From Prevotella sp. CAG:1092 (lineage in GTDB: Bacteria; Bacteroidota; Bacteroidia; Bacteroidales; Bacteroidaceae), in contig HF994056.1 of NCBI GenBank assembly GCA_000436915.1, positions 25,820-38,446 of the forward strand: a stretch of DNA of 12,627 nt. Direction: 5' to 3'. Shown here piece after piece: positions 7,232 through 12,627 of this stretch (positions are counted from its first letter, which is position 1; each line of letters starts with the position of its first letter). A model generated the notes under the pieces. That model searched no databases and was not told the origin of the DNA. It was given only the letters and a program-made list of their open reading frames with translations. The translations under genes and the position numbers were made by a program.

Positions 7232-7299
7232 TAAAAAAGTTGAGTGTTGAACGAAGAGTTTTTTATGGCAAAAGCCTAACTCTGCATTCAACACTCAAC
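7232..7299 (-). terminator. feoAB intrinsic terminator with long nested stem
   Basis: A perfect 13-bp outer stem GTTGAGTGTTGAA / TTCAACACTCAAC (7239-7251 and 7287-7299) encloses AGAGTT/AACTCT and a GGC/GCC tip. On the minus strand it is followed by TTTTTTAT. It lies 42 bases past the feoAB stop. Confidence 0.9.
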
Positions 7300-7341
7300 A
7301 ATTAATGTTTATTATTCAATTATTATTATTTGATTTCTATC

Positions 7342-9765
7342 TTAAAATAGCATACCTATTTGGTATACCACGGCAGATGTTATCCAAGCTAGGACTGTAG
7401 TGTAGACAGCAGCAAACAGAGCCCACTTCCAAGAACCAGTCTCGCTCTTTATGGCTGCTATCGTTGCTATACATGGGAAGTAGAGCAGTACGAATAGCAA
7501 GAAGCAATAGGCTGCCAAAGGTGTGATACCGTCTGCAGTCATCTGAGTGTGGAGTAGGGAGTATTTTGTAGAGTCGTTATCAGCATCACTATCATCGGCT
7601 ACGCTCTCATTGTCAGCATACAACACACCCAATGTAGATGCGACAATCTCTTTTGCTCCTATACCTGATATCAAACCTACATCCAGCTTCCAATCGAAAC
7701 CTTGTGGACGGAACACTGGTTCTATGGTCTTGCCAATCATTCCAATATAACTCTGCTCCTGTTGTTCGCGCTGTGTCAGTTGGTCGTTATGTGGGAAATA
7801 TCCCAATGCCCATACGATGATACTTGCCACCAGGATTACTCCTCCCATCTTTTTTAAATATTGTTTTCCCTTTTCCCAAGTATGGCGAGCCATAGCCTTA
7901 GCTGTAGGGAAACGATATGGAGGCAATTCCATCACGAAAGGAGTATCTTCACCACTTATCAGATATTTACTAAACAGTCGGCTTATCAATACAGCCATCA
8001 CTATACCTATTATATATAATGAGAACATCACCATCGACTGGTATTGTCGGGCAAAGAATGTGCCGATAATCATAATATAAATAGGTAGACGAGCCGAACA
8101 GCTCATCATTGGCAATATAAGCATAGTGATTAGTCGGCTACGTTTGCTCTCTATAGTGCGTGTTGCCATCACCGCTGGTACATTACACCCGAAGCCCATG
8201 ATTAGTGGGATAAATGATTTGCCGTGCAATCCCATCTTGTGCATCAGCTTATCCATGATGAATGCAGCACGAGCCATATAGCCTGAATCCTCCATAAACG
8301 AGATGAAGAAATAGAGGATGAGAATCTGTGGTAGGAATACTATCACCGAGCCCACACCGCCAATGATGCCATCTATAATCATAGCTTTTAGTGGACCTTC
8401 TGGCATCGACGATCCAACCATTTCGCCTATCCATCCAACGAAGCTTTCTATCCAGTCCATAGGATATTGACCTAATGAGAACGTTACCTCAAACATCAGC
8501 CATATCATAGCTATGAAGATAGGGAAACCGAGATATTTGTTGGTGATAGCGCGGTCGAGGTAGTGCGTCATCAAGTATGTATCTTTGTTGTCGCCTGTTT
8601 CGAAAGAAGCTTCCTTTAGTGCTCCATGTATGAAACCATATTTGGCATCCATGATAGCAGTTTCGCTATCCTCTAGAGTCTCCTCCTTTACTCTAGCTGC
8701 CGCTTGGTCTCTTGCCTTAAGTATTTCATTTGCGTTAGGCAATGTCTTAATCAGCGCTTCAATATCCTTGTCGCCCTCCAAGAGTTTGATACCAAGGTAT
8801 CGGGTAGAGTAGCGGTGGCGTAGCGAAGCATCTGTTTTCAGATATTTCTGTATGTGACTAATACCATTTTCTATCTCATGACCATGATAGATATGTATAT
8901 GTCGATAGTGCGACTCTTCGTCTTCGTTGCCTTCGTATAGCTTGATAACCATGCGTAGCAGGTCGTCTACACCGCGTCCTGTTTTAAATACCGTAGGTAT
9001 CATTGGTATTCCAAATAGCTCCGAAAGTTTGTCGTAGTCCACCTTGTCGCCACGCTTCTCTGTTTCGTCAAACATGTTTAGCGCACAAACTATGCTCAAG
9101 TGCATATCTACCAACTGTGTGGTGAGATACAGGTTGCGTTCAAGGTTGCTGGAGTCTATAACATTGAGAATGATATCAGGCGTATGCTCTACCAACTGTT
9201 TTCTCACGTATAGTTCTTCTGGTGAATATGCAGAAAGTGAGTATGTGCCAGGCAAGTCAACAATGTTGAGCTGGTAGCCTTCGAATGTTGTTGTGCCTTC
9301 CTTTGCATCCACGGTTACACCAGAGTAGTTGCCCACTCTTTCGTGAGCACCCGATACAAAGTTAAAGAACGAAGTCTTACCGCAGTTAGGATTGCCCACA
9401 AGTGCTACGTTTATCACCTTACGCTTCTTCATCGCAGCATCCATCAGCATCTTGTCGTTCATCTCCGTGTCAGAACCTTCTGCCACATCAATATACTGCG
9501 GTTTGGTGTTATCCATGTCTTTCAGCATTTCCTTAGCCTCTTCAATAGATACCACCTCTATGTTGTCAGCCTCCGAGCGTCTTAGCGACACCTCGTAGCC
9601 CATAATCTTATATTTTACAGGATCCTGTAATGGAGCGTTAAGCAACACTTCTACGCTCTTACCTTTGATGAATCCCATTTCCACAATCCTCTTGCGGAAA
9701 CCTCCGTGGCCAGTCACCTTTACGATGACTCCACGTTCTCCTGTTTTTAGTTCAGATAACTTCAT
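7342..9765 (-). CDS. feoB: ferrous iron transporter, FeoA-FeoB fusion
   Basis: This 807-residue inner-membrane protein imports Fe(II). Residues 1-74 are a FeoA-type SH3-like domain (MKLSELKTGERGVIVKV, then GGFRKRIVEMGFIKG), joined by a linker to a FeoB G-domain with G1 GNPNCGKT (124-131), G3 DLPG (170-173), G4 NMFD (230-233) and a probable G5 around FKTGRG (260-265). The membrane part (from about 410) has the paired gate repeats with the usual conserved cysteines: GFGCNVPAV (Cys527), MMSCSARLP (Cys556) and LYFPCIATIAA (Cys765). FeoA-FeoB fusions are normal in Bacteroidetes; no separate FeoA or FeoC is present here. The loop at about 717-740 is rich in Asp, Ser and Asn and looks variable. The gene has its own promoter and terminator. 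A small dyad near the -33 region could serve iron- or oxygen-linked control, but that is inference. Confidence 0.97.
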   Translation of the reverse strand: MKLSELKTGERGVIVKVTGHGGFRKRIVEMGFIKGKSVEVLLNAPLQDPVKYKIMGYEVSLRRSEADNIEVVSIEEAKEMLKDMDNTKPQYIDVAEGSDTEMNDKMLMDAAMKKRKVINVALVGNPNCGKTSFFNFVSGAHERVGNYSGVTVDAKEGTTTFEGYQLNIVDLPGTYSLSAYSPEELYVRKQLVEHTPDIILNVIDSSNLERNLYLTTQLVDMHLSIVCALNMFDETEKRGDKVDYDKLSELFGIPMIPTVFKTGRGVDDLLRMVIKLYEGNEDEESHYRHIHIYHGHEIENGISHIQKYLKTDASLRHRYSTRYLGIKLLEGDKDIEALIKTLPNANEILKARDQAAARVKEETLEDSETAIMDAKYGFIHGALKEASFETGDNKDTYLMTHYLDRAITNKYLGFPIFIAMIWLMFEVTFSLGQYPMDWIESFVGWIGEMVGSSMPEGPLKAMIIDGIIGGVGSVIVFLPQILILYFFISFMEDSGYMARAAFIMDKLMHKMGLHGKSFIPLIMGFGCNVPAVMATRTIESKRSRLITMLILPMMSCSARLPIYIMIIGTFFARQYQSMVMFSLYIIGIVMAVLISRLFSKYLISGEDTPFVMELPPYRFPTAKAMARHTWEKGKQYLKKMGGVILVASIIVWALGYFPHNDQLTQREQQEQSYIGMIGKTIEPVFRPQGFDWKLDVGLISGIGAKEIVASTLGVLYADNESVADDSDADNDSTKYSLLHTQMTADGITPLAAYCFLLFVLLYFPCIATIAAIKSETGSWKWALFAAVYTTVLAWITSAVVYQIGMLF

Positions 9766-9789
9766 CTGTTTTTACCTTTTTAATTAGTG

Positions 9790-9797
9790 CAAAGATA
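9790..9797 (-). promoter_or_regulatory. feoB: -7 element for feoAB
   Basis: The minus strand reads TATCTTTG, 24 bases upstream of the feoAB ATG. There is no TTTG at 19-21 bases spacing; that position holds the dyad AACAT-GATA-ATGTT (9812-9825). The weak -33 suggests dependence on an activator or control at the dyad. Confidence 0.65.
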
Positions 9798-9811
9798 CAA
9801 ACTATTTGGAT

Positions 9812-9825
9812 AACATGATAATGTT
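9812..9825. promoter_or_regulatory. AACAT-N4-ATGTT dyad at the feoAB -33 position
   Basis: A perfect 5-bp inverted repeat with a 4-base spacer lies where the -33 element of feoAB should be. The geometry (5-N4-5) resembles sites of Crp/Fnr-type dimers, and AT-rich GATAAT-like sequence also recalls Fur boxes. With such short arms, chance is a serious alternative. Confidence 0.35.
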
Positions 9826-9873
9826 TTATATAAAAATACCTAGAAATGATGATAGCAGAAACTATATAAATAC

Positions 9874-9942
9874 AACAATGGTGAAGAACTATGGCTATAT
9901 ATATAATAATGTGTATATAGCTATACGTTCTTCACCATTGTT
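9874..9942. repeat. 30-bp near-perfect hairpin downstream of rng
   Basis: The outer arms of 16 bp are perfect (AACAATGGTGAAGAAC at 9874-9889, GTTCTTCACCATTGTT at 9927-9942). A further 14 bp pair with two G-T wobbles (9890-9903 with 9912-9925), leaving one bulged base and an 8-base loop. It begins 41 bases past the rng stop. Neither strand shows a T-run after it, so it is not a classic terminator, though it is the only candidate 3' structure for rng. It could be an RNase III-type processing site or a small dispersed element. Confidence 0.85.
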
Positions 9943-9982
9943 ATAATGATGCAAGTTGTATGTACGTTGAGTTAGCTTGTCG

Positions 9983-11557
9983 CTACGTATTTTCCATCTC
10001 TTCTTTCATGTCGATGAATTGCTTCTGCGAGTCGTAGAACTCATATTGCAAGAATGCAAGCTTCTGCGAAGCAACGACATTCACTCCAAATCCATACTTC
10101 ATCTGCCACTTTCTCTTCAGCGAGATTACTCCCTGATTGATATAAGCAGCAACATATGGATGTACATGCAACTGGAATTTCTTGATGCCTACCTTGTTTA
10201 CCAAGCAGTCTATCTTTCTTTCCAGCTGATCTGTAAATAGCAAGCTCGACTTTATCTTTCCCGTACCATTACAGGTAGGGCATGTTTCTTCTACGTTTAC
10301 GTCCATTGCTGGTCGCACTCTCTGTCGTGTTATCTGCATCAATCCAAATTTGCTCAGAGGTAGAATGTTGTGTCTTGCCCTATCTTTCTGCATGTTCTTA
10401 CACATACGTTCGTAGAGCATTTGGCGATCCTCTGCCAAATTCATATCGATGAAGTCTACTACGATGATTCCTCCCATATCTCGTAGTCTTAGTTGGCGTG
10501 CCAATTCGTCGGCAGCACCAAGGTTCACGTCGAGAGCGTTAGCCTCTTGTCCGTTTTCGGAGCGAGAGCGATTGCCGCTGTTCACATCCACTACGTGAAG
10601 AGCTTCGGTATGCTCAATAATAAGGTAAGCGCCGTGTTTGTAGTTCACGGTCTTGCCGAAGCTCGACTTAATTTGTTTTGTGACGTTGAAGTTGTCAAAG
10701 ATAGGTACCTTGCCGGTATACATCTTCACGATGCTTGCTTTTTCCGGTGCAATAAGAGTTACATAGTCCTTTACATCTTTGTAAACTTCCTCATCGTTGA
10801 CGTAGATGTTCTCGAAAGATGGATTGAAGAGGTCGCGTAGTAGGGCTACGGCTCTACCAGTCTCTTCGAATACCAGCTGTGGTCTCTTTTGTGTCTTCTG
10901 AACCTTTTGTATTACGTCCTCCCACCGTTGGGTCAGAATCTTCATCTCAGAGTCGAGTTCAGCTACTCTTTTTCCTTCTGCCACCGTGCGTACAATAACA
11001 CTGCAGTTTTGTGGCTTAATGCTGTGGATGAGTTGTTTTAGACGAGCACGTTCTTCGCCGCTCTTGATTTTAGAAGAAACAGAAACTTTGTTTCCGAAAG
11101 GCATCAGTACCAAATATCTACCAGCAAAGCTTAGTTCGCCTGTGAGTCGTGGACCCTTAGTTGATATTGGTTCTTTTACAACCTGTACCAGTACCTCTTG
11201 ACCTACGGTTAGTGTTTGCTGTACCGAACCGTCTTTCTTAAGTTCTGGCATGAAGGATGCCTTGGAAAAAGGAAACAGTTTTTGTCTGTTGCTTGTTACT
11301 TGTTTCAGATATTTGCTGTAAGAATTGAATTGGCTGCCCAAGTCGAGATAGTGCAAGAAGGCATCGCGTTCGTATCCTACATCTACGAAACAGGCGTTGA
11401 GACCTGGCATCAGCTTCTTAACCTTTGCCACGTAGATGTTTCCGACAGAGAAACTTGCCGATTTTGGCTCGTCTTGATATTCCACCAACTTCTTGTCTTC
11501 CAAGAGTGCGATAGAGATATCGTCCTGTCTAACGTCAATGACTACTTCGTTTGTCAT
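9983..11557 (-). CDS. rng: ribonuclease E/G family endoribonuclease
   Basis: This single-strand-specific endoribonuclease matures rRNA and decays mRNA. The 524-residue length fits RNase G rather than full RNase E, which carries a long C-terminal degradosome scaffold. An S1-type RNA-binding region occupies about residues 37-125 (NIYVAKVKKLMPGLNACFVD). The catalytic metal-binding acids are in HVVDVNSGNR (Asp324) and VVDFIDM (Asp368, Asp371), matching Asp303 and Asp346 of E. coli RNase E, and the zinc-link is CPTCNGTG (426-433). The ATG at 11557 gives a normal family start. I see no TAnnTTTG promoter directly upstream, so it is probably read from the HU promoter through the small bS22-like gene and a hairpin at 11655-11693, which may lower its level. 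An unusually long hairpin follows the gene. Confidence 0.96.
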   Translation of the reverse strand: MTNEVVIDVRQDDISIALLEDKKLVEYQDEPKSASFSVGNIYVAKVKKLMPGLNACFVDVGYERDAFLHYLDLGSQFNSYSKYLKQVTSNRQKLFPFSKASFMPELKKDGSVQQTLTVGQEVLVQVVKEPISTKGPRLTGELSFAGRYLVLMPFGNKVSVSSKIKSGEERARLKQLIHSIKPQNCSVIVRTVAEGKRVAELDSEMKILTQRWEDVIQKVQKTQKRPQLVFEETGRAVALLRDLFNPSFENIYVNDEEVYKDVKDYVTLIAPEKASIVKMYTGKVPIFDNFNVTKQIKSSFGKTVNYKHGAYLIIEHTEALHVVDVNSGNRSRSENGQEANALDVNLGAADELARQLRLRDMGGIIVVDFIDMNLAEDRQMLYERMCKNMQKDRARHNILPLSKFGLMQITRQRVRPAMDVNVEETCPTCNGTGKIKSSLLFTDQLERKIDCLVNKVGIKKFQLHVHPYVAAYINQGVISLKRKWQMKYGFGVNVVASQKLAFLQYEFYDSQKQFIDMKEEMENT

Positions 11558-11645
11558 CTTTTACCTTGTTGCTTTTATCTTTTTACCCTGCAGTCGTCCT
11601 TTTCTTATGGCTTTCTGCATTAGTCTTGGTTGCTTACAACCTTTT

Positions 11646-11693
11646 ACAAATAAAGGCGTGTCAAGAAATCCTTGACGGACACATTGACACGCC
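11646..11693 (-). terminator. hairpin between the bS22-like gene and rng
   Basis: A perfect 10-bp inverted repeat, GGCGTGTCAA (11655-11664) and TTGACACGCC (11684-11693), is followed on the minus strand by TTTATTTGT. The loop contains CTTGA, which can pair instead with TCAAG (11661-11665), so two competing folds exist. It is probably a terminator, perhaps partial, since rng downstream lacks a visible promoter. Confidence 0.7.
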
Positions 11694-11718
11694 CCACTAA
11701 AGAATAGACCTTAAAGCC

Positions 11719-11808
11719 TTACTTGCTCTTATGTCTGTTCTTTCTCAGTCTCTTTTTACGCTTATGAGTAGCCATCTTGTGGCCCTTCTTCTTCTTACCG
11801 TTTGGCAT
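11719..11808 (-). CDS. 29-aa basic ribosomal protein, AURKAIP1/COX24 (mS38/bS22)-like
   Basis: A complete 29-residue frame from ATG 11808 to TAA 11719 starts MPNGKKKKGHKMATHKRKKR and ends RLRKNRHKSK. More than half the residues are Lys, Arg or His. The KM-x-x-HKRKKRLRKNRHK pattern resembles the AURKAIP1/COX24 domain found in mitochondrial mS38 and mycobacterial bS22, small proteins that thread into small-subunit rRNA, and I recall short Bacteroidetes proteins being given this name. It lies 73 bases after HU and is followed by a hairpin, then rng, all on one strand. There is no Shine-Dalgarno; the leader is AT-rich (AATTAATTAAGCT), as is usual here. Because it is so short it is easily missed. 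That it is a gene is well supported; the exact ribosomal site is inference. Confidence 0.85.
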   Translation of the reverse strand: MPNGKKKKGHKMATHKRKKRLRKNRHKSK

Positions 11809-11881
11809 AGCTTAATTAATTTAAATTGTTTATTATAATGTTATCGAAAAATCTTTTTTATCTTCAATGTCTGGCTATTAA

Positions 11882-12163
11882 TTATTCACCCTTCATCTCG
11901 TCGATAAATGACTTTGCAGGCTTGAAGCAAGGCAGATCGTGAGCTGCAATAGTAATAGTGGTGTTCTTGGTGATGTTTCTTGCAGTCTTCGCAGCACGAT
12001 GCTTGATGACGAAACTGCCGAAACCACGCAAATAGACATTTTCCTTGTCTTTAAGCATAGATTCCTTGATAGTCTCCATGAAACTCTCCACAACTACAGT
12101 AACTTCTCTTTTCTGAAGTCCAGTTGCTTCCATGATCTTGTTTATAACGTCAGCTTTGGTCAT
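11882..12163 (-). CDS. HU-family DNA-binding protein
   Basis: This 93-residue nucleoid protein of the HU/IHF family acts as a dimer that bends DNA. The helical body (MTKADVINKIMEATGLQKREV, VVESFMETIKESM) is followed by the hallmark GFGSF (47-51) and a beta-arm. The arm reads ARNITKNTTITIAAHDLPCFKP, so the intercalating Pro of the classic RNP motif is Ile64, as I recall for other Bacteroidetes HU proteins. The C-terminal KPAKSFIDEM is typical. It is first in a likely unit with the 29-aa ribosomal-type gene and rng. A TATATTTG element lies upstream at 12216-12223. Genomes of this group carry several HU paralogues, so no specific gene symbol is given. Confidence 0.94.
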   Translation of the reverse strand: MTKADVINKIMEATGLQKREVTVVVESFMETIKESMLKDKENVYLRGFGSFVIKHRAAKTARNITKNTTITIAAHDLPCFKPAKSFIDEMKGE

Positions 12164-12215
12164 TTTTACTTGTTGTCTTGTTATGTTATTTTACTTATAA
12201 TCCATATTGGACTTG

Positions 12216-12247
12216 CAAATATACGAGTTTTTTATGTATACAGGAAA
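12216..12247 (-). promoter_or_regulatory. promoter of the HU gene
   Basis: On the minus strand TATATTTG (12216-12223) is a full -7 match. A near -33 TTTC (12244-12247) lies 20 bases upstream. The expected leader to the ATG at 12163 is about 45 bases. Confidence 0.65.
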
Positions 12248-12495
12248 TTTATTTGCCTTTTTTTGCAAAATCTATGGCTTTTTTCTTCTTAAACTCCTTA
12301 ATGTTCAATAAATTAAGAGTCAAAAGTGGCGTTTTTTAACTTCTTTGCTCTATTTGTCAATCTATAGTGTTTGTCAATAAATGTTCTTTAATGTGGACTT
12401 GAGTGCTATATATAATAATAGGTATAGGTAGTATCTGTGTGTAATAACGCTACTTTCGCTCTTTTGCACTACATTTTAATAATGTAGGCAGCATT

Positions 12496-12541
12496 AGTGA
12501 ATAAAAAACAAAATTTTATGATTTTGTTTTGTTATTCCACT
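12496..12541. promoter_or_regulatory. 19-bp imperfect dyad overlapping the thrS -33 element
   Basis: AAAACAAAAT (12505-12514) pairs with ATTTTGTTTT (12521-12530) around a 6-base loop. It extends outward as GAATAA/TTATTC and AGT/ACT with single-base bulges at 12531 and 12538. The right arm contains the -33 TTTG, so a protein bound here would compete with RNA polymerase. Confidence 0.5.
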
Positions 12542-12558
12542 CATTTGCACTACCTTTG
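12528..12558 (+). promoter_or_regulatory. thrS: promoter of thrS
   Basis: TTTG (12528-12531), a 19-base spacer and TACCTTTG (12551-12558) make a full Bacteroidetes promoter. The start codon is 45 bases beyond the -7 element, so the leader is about 40 bases. Confidence 0.8.
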
Positions 12559-12602
12559 TCCGTTGAATTATCATTAAAGTACAAATAATTGTTTAATTTG
12601 TT

Positions 12603-12627
12603 ATGATTAAAATCACATTCCCAGACG
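12603..12627 (+). CDS. thrS: threonyl-tRNA synthetase, 5' end only
   Basis: Eight codons are present before the window ends: MIKITFPD followed by a G, fitting MIKITFPDG, the start of the N-terminal TGS domain in Bacteroidetes ThrS. The enzyme charges tRNA-Thr in the cytoplasm. A full-consensus promoter 45 bases upstream supports this start. No Shine-Dalgarno is seen. The call rests on a short match plus the promoter and on the company of housekeeping translation genes; the next bases of the chromosome would settle it. Confidence 0.8.

Larger units (their letters stand above)
7033..7341. other. 309-base intergenic region between feoAB and the acyl-CoA synthetase operon
   Basis: It contains, from left to right, the acyl-CoA synthetase promoter and its three inverted sites (7033-7165), a short inverted repeat GGACA-TAAAG-TGTCC (7178-7192), and the feoAB terminator (7232-7299). 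I see no gene in it. A minus-strand reading frame from 7294 to 7106 is mostly the terminator hairpin and is not credible. Confidence 0.8.
12164..12602. other. 439-base intergenic region between HU and thrS
   Basis: This AT-rich region separates divergent genes. It holds the HU promoter (12216-12247) at the left, and a thrS promoter (12528-12558) with a 19-bp imperfect dyad (12496-12541) at the right. Direct repeats TTTGTCAAT (12353-12361 and 12370-12378) and TTTGCACTAC (12463-12472 and 12544-12553) lie between or within them, with a small hairpin CTACAT/ATGTAG (12469-12487). I find no credible gene or known RNA in it. Confidence 0.75.

Noticed and set aside
7106..7294. 62-residue minus-strand frame between feoAB and the acyl-CoA synthetase genes
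   Set aside because: Its first third is the feoAB terminator hairpin and its end is in the promoter region; no start signal.
10493..10840. 115-residue plus-strand open frame, and the similar 6388-6729 frame
   Set aside because: Both are mirror frames inside well-supported minus-strand genes.
11216..11623. 135-residue plus-strand open frame
   Set aside because: It is antisense to the N-terminal part of rng and runs past its start; no promoter or recognisable domain.
1..12627. Search for a defence system, mobile element, CRISPR array or biosynthetic cluster
   Set aside because: All genes but the two unassigned lipoproteins belong to well-known families; no transposase, integrase, array or toxin-antitoxin signature was seen on either strand.

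Overview
This window looks like ordinary chromosome from a member of the Bacteroidales, probably Prevotella or a close relative. Three things point there. Seven of the gene starts have the Bacteroidetes -7 promoter element TAnnTTTG upstream, with a TTTG-like -33 element at some of them. Most genes lack a Shine-Dalgarno sequence. The gene set also fits: a FeoA-FeoB fusion, small lipoproteins, and HU next to an RNase G and threonyl-tRNA synthetase. I see no insertion sequence, phage gene, tRNA, rRNA or CRISPR array.

Layout. 1-1270: a 57-aa repeat-containing lipoprotein (minus, 55-228), a Crp/Fnr-type regulator (minus, 455-1054), then the downstream flank of lepA. 1271-3525: translation factor LepA/EF-4 (minus) and, divergent from it across a very compact double promoter, a lipoprotein of unknown function (plus). 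3526-7341: a strong terminator lies where the lipoprotein converges with two tandem, clearly duplicated long-chain acyl-CoA synthetase-like genes (both minus). Upstream of that pair is a control region with three copies of an inverted TGCACA/TGTGCA motif. 7342-9765: a FeoA-FeoB ferrous iron transporter (minus) with its own promoter and a large terminator. 9766-11557: an unusually long hairpin and ribonuclease G (minus). 11558-12163: a hairpin, a 29-aa very basic ribosomal-type protein (AURKAIP1/COX24, mS38/bS22-like) and an HU-family DNA-binding protein (all minus). 12164-12627: a 439-base intergenic region and the first eight codons of thrS (plus), cut by the window edge.

How the genes work together. 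HU, the small ribosomal protein and RNase G probably form one transcription unit (HU, bS22-like, rng). I see a promoter only in front of HU, and a hairpin before rng could lower its expression. With LepA and ThrS, much of the window is translation and RNA housekeeping. The acyl-CoA synthetase pair is probably one operon that activates fatty acids, and its promoter region carries the most interesting unexplained signal here, a candidate multi-site operator. FeoAB stands alone. No clearly new multi-gene system is visible; the points worth following are regulatory sites, hairpins and very small genes.
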